DNA of 64,000 nt from Atherinomorus stipes (lineage: Eukaryota; Chordata; Actinopteri; Atheriniformes; Atherinidae). The DNA lies in the NCBI GenBank assembly GCA_023101725.1, contig JALJCO010003041.1, positions 62,001 to 126,000 of the forward strand, in the 5' to 3' direction. Both the position numbers and the translations under genes were made by a program. Below are positions 12,092 to 23,640 of this stretch, one piece after another. A model generated the notes under the pieces. That model did not search any database. It worked only from the letters and a program-made list of their open reading frames with translations, and was not told where the DNA came from. Positions within the stretch are counted from its first letter, which is position 1; each line of letters opens with the position of its first letter.

Positions 12092-12559
12092 CTGTTTGTG
12101 AGATTTTGTTGGAGGTGGAGTAATATAAGCAGTTACTAAAGAAATAAACCATCAATTGTACTTCCGTGAAGCGATAATTACTATAACCTATAAATTAGAT
12201 TTAATTGACTTCCCTAAAAAACTTGGCTGATTGGACACAGTCTGCAGCTTCGTGGAAACCTGCTGAACCAAGAGACGGCAGCAAGAAGTTACACAGCTTC
12301 AGGCAAAACAAACACTTTTTTTCACATATAAACACACTGTTTTCATATAATCTGTGAGGGACCAGCGCGCTGCTTTTGGCATATCATCACAAAAATGAAA
12401 TCATGTGCTCCATCCAAGCCTGTAAAGATAAATGAGGCTGTTTTCCTCTCAAATTTCTTGAAGAAACCTCACAAATGCATCTCACTTTGCATTTTCTGCC
12501 ACCCCCCCTTTTTTTTATCGCTCCTCAGAAATTCCACTAAAATATTCAGGAGCATCCTC

Positions 12560-12830
12560 TAGCCGCCATATTTTCGGTTTTATTGTGCATGATATAAAGA
12601 GGAGCAATTATTTGATTTCAGAGTTATGAAAACATGTATGTTATGAGAAAACAAGCAAGTTAAGCTTTAATTGGTGCTATTTTTCATGCCGCTGGCAAGG
12701 TACTTACCTCTTTGGCACCTTTTTTCCCCTCATAAAATTACACATTCATATTCCTGAATGGAGATGGAAATTTCATTTTGCTTTATTCTGCCTTAATTGG
12801 AATGCATGGTGTTGTACCTGCAAACTATTC
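12560..12830. promoter_or_regulatory. Candidate conserved noncoding element
   Basis: AT-rich but non-repetitive sequence with several homeodomain-type cores (AGCAATTATTTG, CTTTAATTGG, CCTTAATTGG) and no open frame of note. The texture resembles developmental enhancers in gene deserts. No direct proof from one sequence. Confidence 0.2.
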
Positions 12831-14958
12831 CATAAACAGCCCCAACTCATTCATTTGACTCAACACTAATGCAACTATATTGCTTTTCAGTAATAGCACT
12901 CATAACGTGGAAAAATTCTTTCAATTAATACAGTAAATTCTGAAGTTAATACACTTCATTCAGTGTATAGAAGATGTATTACATGTAAAAGCAGAATACA
13001 CTGAGGAATTTGCTTCATCTGCTGCCAATAAGAAGACATAAACACAGAATAAACACACACTTCTGCTGCTGAGTCTCGTGTTACTGATAATCGTTTGGTT
13101 TTCTCCTCCTCTGCTTCTGACCAAATCCAGCCAAACTGAAAAACAAGAGTGAAACCAAATCACACTCAGGACCGGATCTGGCAGTCCAGAGTTTTTCGAT
13201 AGAGCGGAGAAATTAATGCCCAAGTTAAATGAAGGATAAGTCTCAATTGTTTGTGGTGGAACAGTCTCTTTCTCAACACTGTATTGAGCAGTTATGGCAA
13301 CAATTTGAGGAAACAGATGTGGGATCTATGAATCAAACTTTATTGATGCTTTGAAGGCTTTAATAACACACTAGAGTTGATTAGACATCCAATTTATTGA
13401 CCTTGGAATTCAGATAAATACATTCTTTAAGAGCCACAAGGAAGGGAAGTCACTGTCTCAGATGCATCATCTGTAATCCTTTCTGTAATTTAAATGAATC
13501 GTTTTATTAGATTTAGCATTACTCTCCTAAATATTTACGCAAGATAGAAGTTGAAGGAAGATTTAATTGCAAATTCCTCTTGACTACAAAACCAAAACCT
13601 AATTGATAGATGTTCCTGATTAAGTTTAAAAACTTGTTTTCTCTTTGTTTTTCAGTGTTTAAGAATAATAGTAACTCATCTCTCCCTGTTGGATGCCTTT
13701 ACTTAATATAACTTGTTTATTTAAAAATCTATTTCAGGCCCCCGAGTTACTTTACATATCCATGTGGAAGCTGAGAAAAAGCTAGAGTTTGTCAGCACAA
13801 CTGATTCAGAAGCCATCATGTTTTATATTCTATCAGTAGTGGTGTTAAACTGGTCAGTGGGGTATTCCCAGGAGGACCTGTTCTTAAGATTCCATAAATT
13901 ATTTTTTTGTCCTAAAAGGCTTTGAGCTAACGACTACTGAGCTACACAGAGAGCAACGCACATCAGCTTTCAGAGGAGCAAGCGTGGCTGCATGCTGATG
14001 CGTTTCCACTGAGGATCTCCTGAGAGAGTTCTCATTCCTGTGGGGGACATTGAGCGTTCTCCCAGGATTTGCTGGGTAAAGTGCGGATGCAGCGTCCTCA
14101 GAGTCCCTCTAGACTCTTGCAACCAGGAAGTCAATTTGCACAGAGCTGTTTGCATGTGTTTAGGCATCCAAACACACACATGCACACGGTCATGCACGTG
14201 TTGTGCAATGCAAACGCATGCATCCATTCGGAGATAAAAATGTGGTATTCAAGCTGGATGTGTTAAAAAGAGAATCCACTGATGCATTTAAAAAGTTTTT
14301 TAGGAGTCACACTGCTTCCTCAAATCGGATGCATGATGGGCGAACTGTTAGGTATCGTTATGATGGAGAAGCAGGAAGTACTTTGGAGCTGTGCGAGTGA
14401 CAGAACTGATGCAGAAGAAGAGCCATAAATGCACTGAAACAGTGCAGAGGGAACCAGAATTATGAGGATGAAAGAAATATGTAATTTTAGCAACACTGTA
14501 GATTTTTGGAAATGAATTTATTCATAAGAGGCATTGATAATACTCTTTAAATGTTCTGTGAATATTATCCAGTTCGTCTGATTTAATGTGACACAAAACT
14601 TGGGTTCAGACACATTTTTTTAAAGCTATTCATTGAAAAAGAACAAAAAAATGTTCTCTTATCCTCATAAAAATCTGAAAACACACTGAAAGATATCCAA
14701 ATTTCAGAGCAACTCGTTTCATTGTGCGTCGTCTATTTTTTATTTTTTTTTTTTTCACCATCAACCTGGTTGGTGTGCAACATACCAAGCCAATAAGCTT
14801 TTCCAGTGCAGTTGGTTGCCTGCTTTGAGACATTCCTGCTCATTAATTACAAGTGATGGCTGTTCATTGGCCACATTGTCATAGACTCGCTGGCTTTGAC
14901 AAGGATCTATCCTGCACCAGCTTCTCCGTTGTCCTTATTCACTGTGATGTAACCCTAA

Positions 14959-15372
14959 AGCTGGATTTATATTTGTGCGATATCTGCATCAGGTCATTGC
15001 CATTTGCTCTGTGCAGGTCTGCAGAGGCTCAACGCAAACCACTTCCAGACCTGACGTTTACTCTGCTACGGCAATATCGAAGTACTCTCATGTGATGGCC
15101 ACTTTGTAATTACGTATTTTTGGATCTTGTTGAATCAGTGTCTGCTTGCAGTATTGCTGTTCAAAAACAGGAAATGCATGTCGGAACTGAAGCGATCCTT
15201 CGAAAACTCTGCTCTGTGGAGTTTACTACCAGCCCTACTACCACCTGCAGACACAGAAAAGAAACTGCAACACAACGCTGTGACCCTCTGCTTGAGTATA
15301 AAAGCATCTTCTATCTGGCTCAGCGACTCAGGCCTAATGTCATCCAGATGCTGCACGAGTGTGAATCCAGCT
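14959..15372. mobile_element. Short DNA transposon with TAA duplication (Harbinger-like MITE)
   Basis: A 414-bp element flanked by TAA at 14956-14958 and 15373-15375. The ends are inverted: the left end reads AGCTGGATTTATA and the opposite-strand right end reads AGCTGGATTCACA. A three-base TAA target duplication is the hallmark of PIF/Harbinger elements. Short overlapping frames inside have no transposase motif, so it is a non-autonomous copy. Confidence 0.7.
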
Positions 15373-15541
15373 TAACAAGCTGCAGCATGAGACGTAGCAG
15401 CTAACTTGAAAACTGTCACGTACGTTACAAACGTTTACCGAGATGTCTTCATAACAATATTTCAGATTTGAATAAAGCAATGTTTTACCAGGGAGTCTAT
15501 TCTGGACATCCCTGATTGGATAATATCAACCTGGACCTTAA

Positions 15542-16515
15542 AGGTGCATTTCACAATTTTAAATGCTAAATACTATTCTTTTCTTTACCCTTCATGCTTT
15601 TATAATTGCCTAATGTGAAGAATGAGCTGATCTCTCTTCACTGCAGTTGTCTCTCTAGTACTGTTTCTGCATGGTTATCGAGAGGGGTTTGGGTAGGAAT
15701 TGTCAGGGGTGTGCATGTGGGAGAGGCGCACTGTGCGTGCTGGTTTAGCTGGCTAACAGCGGCTGCCAGTGTTGTGTCTACAGTATCACCACCATCAGCA
15801 CATCATCAAGACAACACTGATGACTGCTGCTATGATGGATAACAAGTGCCTCTCAAACTCCAACTCAGAACGCAAGTTAGAGAAAGTGGTGTGATAAAAA
15901 GAGCCAAACTGGGGTCAGACCAGCACCGGAGTAAGACGAGAGTCAACACTGGAGCAGCCTTTTAACGATAAATGTGGAGGGAGCTCAGATTTGCTTTGGA
16001 AATAAAACAGGATCCGCAGTTGGCTTTCCTCTTGCTAAAAAGTCAATTTGATGTGTGACAGAGATAAAGATACATGATATTGCAATGCTAAGTTTTTAGC
16101 ATGTAAATATAACAATATAATAGTCATATGGCTGCTCCTGAGGAAGAGATACACTCTGGCCACTTGTTACATTTAGTTGGTTTGGTAATTTCATACAGTA
16201 AGCTGATCGTGGTCTCTGCCTCTGAATTTGGATATCTGAACTACAAGCCAGCGTTAGCCTGTTATTACCATTAGCATACAGTTTGTCAGTTTACTCAACT
16301 ATCAAACCATGAACAACTTGCAGATTCATAACTTTATTGCCTCAGAAAACATGTGCCTCTGACTCCGGACTCAGACTGAGTGCAGTGCGGATTTAACTAA
16401 AGACCAGCGCAGTCGCAGCAGCTCATGCATGTGCACAACACTGGCGTCCATTTCACTTGTAGCCAGAAGTGGCATGCTTCTAAAAAAACGATGGAACTTG
16501 CGCTGTACGGCTTTG
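15542..16515 (+). mobile_element. Family F2 element, copy B
   Basis: Homologous to 4144-5148 on the other strand. It begins AGGTGCATT after TTAA (15538-15541) and ends near GCTGTACGGCTTTGA (about 16506-16516), where the expected TTAA is decayed to TTGA. Colinear blocks with copy A include GTGCCTCTCAAA, TTAGCATGTAAAT, GTCATATGGCTG and CTTGCAGATT. The two copies differ by many substitutions and indels, so both are old. No coding capacity. Confidence 0.7.
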
Positions 16516-19500
16516 ACTTTGTGCAAAAGAGAAACCAGTAACCCGATCCCACATCAGTCCAAACATAAAGCCACTTGAAGAAGAGTTGTGCTGCTTTCCA
16601 CATGAACATGAAAAACATCTCAGGTAAAGACTTGCTTTTGATGCTGATTTCTGCAGAGCACATGGTGCACGTGTGTTTTAACAACAAAGCAGCAACTCTG
16701 TCCTGGATCTGCATTTTAAAGCAACAGACTCAGGAAACTTCCAGTTTGTTCTGTGAAGTGGCTTCAACAAACATGAGGTGTTGGATGACTACATGTCACA
16801 ATTGTTGAAAGCCCTCCTAAACAGCAAAGTAAACCATTTAGGGTAAAATATCTGTGTGTTCTTTCCTTTGATTAGCAAACTCTTTGAAATGGTATAATGC
16901 TGTGATTATGTGAAAAGCTCAGCGAGCATGCGGTTGGAGCTGAATATTTTCTCTGAGACACTGGGGGAAATGAAGAAAATGGGAGAGAGAACGAGAGATA
17001 AAGTCAGGGAAGGAGAAGGAGGAGGACTATTACAAGAAGAGAGCAAGCCCTCTTTGTACAGACACTGCGACGCCAGATGGCTTCTTCTAATAAATATTCA
17101 ACCTTAACTCAGTTCCCATGTAACTTCTCTTTCTCCCTGCCTCTCGTTTTTGTACCGCTGCCAGCACACCCACACGTTTCTGGGCCAGCAAAATGATTAC
17201 AGTAAAGCAAACAGAAAGGGAAAAAAGGAGGGGAGGCTCGGGGTGTTTGACAGAGGAAACGGGCCGACAGGGTCCTGTATACAGAGAGATAGGGTGGTAG
17301 TGTGTGCTGAAAGCTGGCGATTTTTTTTGGTATCGGGGTGGGGAAAGAGAGAAGTGGGAGAAGGTGGGAGAAGAGGCGAACGGGGGGAAAAGTCCTCTGT
17401 GGTCGGAGCTGGTGTGATTGTTGGAGACGGAGCAGAGAAAGAGTCTGTTCTCAGGGCTGATTGTTTACCTAGTGGGAAGAAGCTTTTCCAACATCCTCTG
17501 AAGTGGCCTGCTTTGGAGAAAATGCCACATTGTACGATAAGAGCAAGCAAAATACTTTGGCGTTGATGTGAGGGGGGAACCTACTGCGTCACTGACACAT
17601 TTCATTTTTTAAGCTTGTGTTCAAGGCGTCAAGAAGCTGTTTGGACTGCTTTTAAAGTTCACCAGCTTACCTGAGGCAGTGAAGAGCAGAAACTAGTGAA
17701 TACTTAAGGAGGAAAGATATATTCTAAGAAGACTTCACAAGACTGAGCTCAGAAGAGGAAACCCCCAGCAAGCTTATAATAGACTCTATACCAACATAAT
17801 GGTTGGCGTTATTTTAGTCAAACCAGGAAATATGGGCATTGTAGTGTTGCAAAATTTTGCATTGCCATTGTCATTGCTCTCAGTACAATGCATGTTTCAG
17901 TAAATAACAAGTACAATTGTGCCTGTATCTTACAGGCTGTGCTGGACCACAGGTTTCCACAAATTGTAGTAAAGCACACAAGTAGGATGGAGAGTGAACT
18001 GCCAGCTGCCTTGTAGTCTTATAGACTCAATAACTTAAGTTTTTTAATCTAGTTATTGAAAGTTTCAGCGTCTTTAGATGTCCGCAAACATGTTTCTGAT
18101 CAGAATAAGTGTGCTGTGTCCACTCATACAGCGTCCTCATTGGGCGAATACCTTTAAGCATTGAACTTATAATGTTCTTGTTGCTCTTTGACTGCTTTTA
18201 AACTCCAGAAATCCAGATCTTCAGCGTTGTAGGTCACATTCATTCAGCATTGTTTTTCTGGGTAAAATGGGCTTTACGATTCGATACAATATGACACGAT
18301 ATACCTTTATCGTCAGACATGTCTGAAATTAGTTTTGCATCATATCAGTAACATCTTTACAAAGAATACTCAAACATTACACAATTTTACTCAAACAGTA
18401 CACACACAAAATCATTTTCATCATTTCACCATCACGACGCCACCTTCCCACATGTTGACCTACACACAACACATCATGGACTACACACACACCCACTGGG
18501 TTCTTCAGAGTTCTCAGTTTAGTTTTAAAGCAGAGATAGTGAGAGGGTCACCGATCTGTAAAAGACTGCATAAACAAATGGTTTAATCACCCGTGTTTTA
18601 TGTTTTTCAGACCCTCAGACAGATCTGTATGGGAAAAGAGACTCTCTTTGATAGAAATCTTTGCATAGCCTCAGAAACAATCCTGAGAATCATAGTTTTA
18701 TCCAGAAAAAAAAGTTGAAACTTCAGCAAAATTCAGAAACAAGTCTGCTACCTTCTCTTCTCTGAGCCTATGCTTATTAATGATGCACTGATGAAGTTAA
18801 GGGCTGTCTTGTGATCTGATGAGTCAGTATTTAATATTATTTTGGGAAATAATAGACACTGTGTTCTCCAGGCTAAAGAAAAGGGAACTACCTGATTAGT
18901 TTTCAGCACACAGCTCATAAGCTTACAAATGCAATATTTTGGGGATGTTAAGTCCATATCAAATTGGTAAAATGAATAAAAGTTAGGAACAACATACTGC
19001 AGGTATTACTACAACATGGTTCTTTCATAGAATTGTTTAGCAGCTAATCTGAACGGCCTGCAGTCCAGAAGGTAGTATTAAGAACAAATATAAAGCAAAT
19101 ATAAAGTAAGGGAACTCCAACATGAAACCATAAAGGAGAAAGAAAGACTTAAGTTTTAATACCATAGCAGTTTGTCTCCTCAGCCTCTACACACTTTCAG
19201 AAAATGTTAAAAGGTGTTGCAAGTCTTCCACAACTGCCAAAGCAAATCTCCTGTTCATCACTGCTTCTCAAACCAAGAAGATCTCTTCCAGCTGAGCCCG
19301 CTCTATCCCACAATCTCTTACTGTTGACCCAGCTCAGGACCACCTTCCATGACCACAACCCTTCCTGCCTGTCTGTGTGCAAGAAGTCAAGTTAAAACTT
19401 ATGGTTTAAGACAAATAATCTGGAATCAGAACCACCATCACCAGCTTTCCATCAATTCCAAGAAGGATGAGCCAAAAGCGCTTGCAACTGTCTTATTTTT

Positions 19501-21904
19501 GTTCCTTTTTGCACTAAGAAATGTCCTTGTTCAGAAGAAAAATACTGTTCCCACCTGGATTTCTCCCATCATCACCCTCAGTTATTTTATAAGAATATTC
19601 CTTGCACAATATTGTGAGATTGGGCAGTGGATGATTTGGCAAATCTGACCTTCCTCTTCCGGAAAATATTTTGGCATGTTTTTACTTGATGTGAAATGGT
19701 TGCTTTCGTATTCTTGGATGGTGGCATTAGGAAGAAGAGTGCATGTGTTACTTAGGAAAATCACTGTGTGATATCTCTTTTTGGTGATAGACAGGTTGAA
19801 ATGTCCGTCATTAGCTTCTCTGCTGTATAATGACCTTGTAATCACTTCAAATGAAAATCTGCCTCTTGAGGTGTGAGCTCCCCTCCCTTAATTCTTCTCA
19901 ACAAGAATCATTACTTAATCTCAGCGACCGAACAGCTCTCTCTTGACAATGTCATCTCACAGTGAGGCCGTAATCACTGGACCAAGGCCACCGTGGCTGC
20001 TGCCGTCTGGTCCCTGCGGTTCTATCCTGGGAAAAGGCAAAACCAGGGCTTATCTCTCAACGTGCGGATATGACAGGAGAGGAAGAGGGGGACTATACCG
20101 ACAGCTCTGTCTCATATCCTGATGGAGTTTATGCTCCCTCAGTGGCTGGAGTGAACATCTACCTGAACCCGAACCAGAAAGGTTGGCACCGGTGACGTGG
20201 AGCGATGAGGGGAGTCTGGATAAACTCAACTTCCACATGAACAAAGAGGAAGTGGGGGGGAAAAAAACATTTGAGGCCAGATAATGCCCGCGCTGAGCCC
20301 CATTAGGATTGAGGTATTATCCCCTGGTTGACTTTGGCTATGAGAAAATGTAGACCCCCCTCCCTTGCTTTGCTGTTTCCCACTCATAACAGACCTGTTG
20401 GCCGTCGAGGTTTATCAAGCTCACAAATCTAAACAGGACAGGGGCCCTGACCGGGAGAGGGACTTGTACACAGGAAGGGCCCTAATTCTCTCTGGATTAG
20501 AGACCAAGTTGCAATTTAGACAGCTGCTTGTTGTAATATCCCTGCTTTCCATGCTCAAGTCTGTAATGTAACGAAGGATGCTTTCATTTTTGCTTTCACA
20601 GATCTGGTGTCAAGAAGTCACCTTTACTGAATCCAGCTAAATTAATGTTGTTATAGGCCATCTTCTTTGACTTCTTTCTACAAATATGCACGTGCTTATG
20701 CTCTCGAGATGATAACTAAGTCCTTATAGACTCCAGCAAGAAGCCCAACGATTATTGGGACTGTTGTATGTGGAAGGTCATGAGCCTGATAGCTGCAAGT
20801 GTCCTCCAGCTGAAGGATCACTTCAACAAGTCCATTGGAGCACCATTTTTCGTCTCTCTGGACATAAGACAAGAATGAAAAAGACACAAAAGGTACTAGA
20901 AAAGGAGACTCAACCTTCCTCTGGTGGGTTTGCACTCGGCATCATCAAGAGTAGGCAGGCAGATGTGTGGAACAAACGCAGAAACAGACTCACATGTGTT
21001 AGCTGGTTAATTCAGGTTGTCTTACTATATTAATATCCTCTTAAAAAAGAAATGAGCAGCAGTTGTTTCGACCTGAATGATTTACCTTCCTCACATGTTT
21101 CAGAGGATTGCAGCAGTCACTTTGTAATCACAGAGGCAGGACGAAACACAGAATGCTGATGTCTTATTTATCAGCTGCTAAGTAGGAGAACTCCACCTTA
21201 ATGTCAAGGTAAGCGGGCTTTGATGGCTGAATTAATTCCTAATCTGTTGGCATGACGCTGCCAACACGGACAAAGACACATCGGGTGGGGCGAGTGGGCG
21301 GCAAAGGGGGAGGGTGGGTTACTTCCTTCAACTTCTGAGAGATTTCCTGAAGGCATGCAAAACACACTTACTACTTCTGTTGCTGATCCAAATCAGCTTG
21401 TTTTTTTTTTTTTTCCTCTCAGACGTGCCTCACAGCTACGTACGGGCAACTTCTTTCAACTGATTAATTCTGCTGTAAATTGGTCATAATGTGTGACTAT
21501 CTCATGAAGCGCATTGCATTGGAGCAGAAAAAGCTGCCAACCGCAGCACTGCGGACACAAGTGTAGCCTCAAAGTTGAATTTTAATATTGGCTACTGTGC
21601 TTTTACTTGTTTACTTTATTGCATTGATTCCCTGTTGCCAATAGCCCCTTCTTTCATGTGGTTTTTTGATCAAGAAGTTCTTATTTGTCAGTGATAATGG
21701 AGTAAATGTAGTTGTAAAAATGTAGTGTTCTACAGGAAACAGTATATTGACAGAGATTAAAGCAAATAACATCTTCCTCCATCTACATTGAACCTGTGAT
21801 TCCTGGCTTAATACATGGCTGCTAAACAAGTGGCAAACTCTGATGGTGAAAAGTTTAGCCGATGTGAAAGTGCCAAAATTTACAGTTTACCCCTCATTCG
21901 CTAG
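16516..21904. other. Noncoding DNA with purine-rich tracts
   Basis: No gene recognised. Purine-rich tracts lie at 16955-17045 and 17205-17460; the latter leaves open frames of 138 codons (plus) and 117 codons (minus) over the same DNA, which is what low complexity does and not evidence of a gene. The stretch 19900-20340 has richer composition and a 41-codon frame (20067-20192) discussed under rejected items. A T run lies at 21401-21414. Confidence 0.5.
17205..17460 (+). repeat. Purine-rich (GA/G-rich) low-complexity tract
   Basis: Dominated by G and A (for example GGGAAAGAGAGAAGTGGGAG), giving a Gly/Arg/Glu frame on one strand and a Pro/Ser/Leu frame on the other. Confidence 0.7.
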
Positions 21905-21906
21905 TG

Positions 21907-22092
21907 CAGGGGTGCCCAAGTCCGGTCCTTGAGAGCTACTATCCTGCAATTTTTAGAACATACCTTCTCCAACAGATCTGAATCAAATTGCCAACTCCTT
22001 CATGCACATGTCATTCAGGTCTGAGGCCTTGTAATGAGACATGCATTTGATTCAGGTGTGTTGGAGAAGGGATGCAACCAAAATGTAGCTTT
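21907..22092 (+). mobile_element. hAT-type non-autonomous element fragment 1
   Basis: Starts with the hAT-style terminus CAGGGGTGCCCAAGTCCGG and has the internal inverted segment CTTCTCCAACAGATCTGAAT / GATTCAGGTGTGTTGGAGAA. The right terminus is decayed or lost after GGGATGCAACCAAAATG. Such ends are common in fish hAT families; the family name is not assigned. Confidence 0.65.
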
Positions 22093-22193
22093 GGGGCTGG
22101 CTCCAAAAGAGACTCAATTCCCATAGACTCCCATGGTAGAAAGACCAACTAGGTTCAAAAAAATAATTTAAGGTTTGTTAGGTCATGTTTACC

Positions 22194-22752
22194 TAGCCTG
22201 GTACACCAGCCTGACTAACACCATGTATGAGATACACGGCAAGTCAGCCTGGATTCCCTCCGCTGGAGACTGATTTCCAATGCGAGACGAGAAGCGGGAC
22301 TAACAGGAGGAAAGTGAACAGGAGAGAACCAATCAAAGAAACACGGAAGTGACTGTTCGGCACTCTGTTGCTATCAGCATTTACACGTTTTTTCCTCTCC
22401 ATTTAATATAATTTTCTTGTGCATATTAACATAGAATGTTTGGCTTTATTATTATGAACACTCTGTTACACATAAGCGTTGTTTATTGCTGAACTACTAA
22501 TATGAGAAAGCGTTTGTGTCGTACGTCATGTGACTATGACCTGGAAGCTGTTAGTTAAGTACCAAAACAGAGCAGAAACAGTGGTGGAGACGTCGGAGGA
22601 GTTTTACGTTCCTGTTAATAATTCTACTGCTGTGCTGTGATTGGTCCGGTCAATTTTTTACCGGAGTGGAAATCACTTCCCAATGGAGGGAATCCAGACT
22701 GACTTGCCGTGTATCTCATACATGGCATTGGTCAGTTTGGTGTACCAGGCTA
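22194..22752. mobile_element. Short transposon with 72-bp inverted ends and 9-bp target duplication (MULE-like)
   Basis: A 559-bp element bounded by TAGCCTGG and CCAGGCTA. The first 72 bases match the reverse complement of the last 72 with about 7 mismatches (shared block CCATGTATGAGATACACGGC), and weaker similarity continues inward. It is flanked by a perfect 9-base direct repeat ATGTTTACC (22185-22193 and 22753-22761). Long inverted ends plus a 9-bp duplication fit Mutator-like (MULE) elements; Merlin or an unnamed family is possible. No transposase frame. It sits inside repeat R1 and is therefore younger than it. Confidence 0.8.
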
Positions 22753-22825
22753 ATGTTTACCTGCATTTACTTTCATGACAAATGGGAGAGGAGGGGAGGA
22801 ATTCTTTTATAACTTATCCATTTAG

Positions 22826-23024
22826 GTCAGGGGTATCCAGGTCCGATCATCAAGGGCCACAATCCTGCAGGCTTTCAGTTTACCCCTGTCCTAGCACAGC
22901 TGACTCAAATCATTGTGCAGAACTTCATGAGCTGTTGGATCCATTTAATTTGAGTCAGCTGTATTGGGGCAGGGAAACACTGAAAACCCGCAGGATTTTA
23001 TGGTCTTTGAAGGCCATTAAGGGT
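22826..23024 (+). mobile_element. hAT-type non-autonomous element fragment 2
   Basis: Starts CAGGGGTATCCAGGTCCG, followed by the internal inverted segment GCTGACTCAAAT / AATTTGAGTCAGCTG, and ends near GGTCTTTGAAGGCCATTAAG. Inserted into repeat R1. The flanks ATTTAGGT and ATTAAGGG are similar enough to suggest a decayed 8-bp target duplication, but this is not secure. Confidence 0.6.
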
Positions 23025-23614
23025 GTGTCCGTTTGACTGACAGGTGACAGATCGGCTGTCAGCGCTCGCACTGGTGCCTAGTGGCTAGCTCTCCATTTGC
23101 TCCCGGGAATGCTTGACTAACAGCATGGTTTAGCTTTAACTCACCTACGTCTACTTCCATTAGCTCCTCTTAGCTCAAGGTTACCTCAGTTAGCTCTAAG
23201 CTACAGGTAGCTCAGAGTTCAATGGGTGTCAATCATTCACTCACAGCCCCCCTCTCAGCTTCAACTCTGCCCATTTTTTTATTTTCCGGGAGTGGCAAGA
23301 TGCATAACGCTGCCAAGATGCTGATGGTGGGAACTACCCATTATACTTCAGTTCAGCTCTTCAGAAACCTACGGGTGATGTCATGGAGGCTCCGCCCATT
23401 GACAATGTATAGTAGCATAATGTATAGTATTTAAATATATATACTGAATAGAAAGCATGTTCTATGTGTTGTCAGGTAAAAATCTGAAGATAATTTCCGT
23501 CTGAAAACTCAGAAAAACAGCTGTTTCTCATGAGGAGCATCTCCACAAGACAAGTGGAGACAGCTAAAAGCAATAGTGCTTTTTCCAACATCATTGGAGT
23601 CCCTTTCCTCTATC

Positions 23615-23640
23615 CCAGGGGTGTCCAACTCCGGTCCTTC
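23615..23640 (+). mobile_element. Isolated hAT terminus
   Basis: CAGGGGTGTCCAACTCCGGT followed by CCTTCAG matches the ends of the two hAT fragments just upstream. No inverted partner follows within 1 kb, so it is a truncated remnant. Confidence 0.5.

Larger units (their letters stand above)
10590..14955. other. Noncoding DNA
   Basis: No gene recognised. It contains a GT microsatellite (12041-12091) and a candidate conserved stretch (12560-12830). A weak possible further TTAA element runs from about 10910 to 11190 (ends TTAAAGGAATA and TTCTCCTTTAA), but its ends barely match. Frames with Val/Cys-rich peptides around 13970-14240 fall in GT/CA-like sequence and are not credible genes. Confidence 0.55.
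22093..23435 (+). repeat. Interspersed fish repeat R1, copy 1, interrupted twice
   Basis: Begins around GGCTGGCTCCAAAAGAGACT and resembles 51205-51770 (GGTCTGGCTCCAAAACAGAG). Its middle part GAGGGGAGGAATTCTTTTAT at 22790 corresponds to GAGGGGGGTGAATTTTTTTT at 51313, both followed by ATAACTTATCC or ATAACTCATCC. It ends with a block containing GTGATGTCATGGAGGCTCCG near 23374. It is split by the insertion at 22194-22752 and by the hAT fragment at 22826-23024. Repeat class not determined. Confidence 0.5.

Noticed and set aside
17150..17566. Open frames of 138 codons (plus) and 117 codons (minus) over the same DNA
   Set aside because: Both come from purine-rich low-complexity sequence, in which stop codons are rare on both strands.
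18262..18325. CGATACAATATGACACGATA phrase as a transposon end
   Set aside because: Resembles a known dispersed fish sequence, but it is too short and lacks boundaries to call.
20067..20192. 41-codon frame beginning ATGACAGGAGAGGAAGAG with credible codon use
   Set aside because: Too short, no recognised family, no clear splice signals at either end; it remains only a weak exon possibility.
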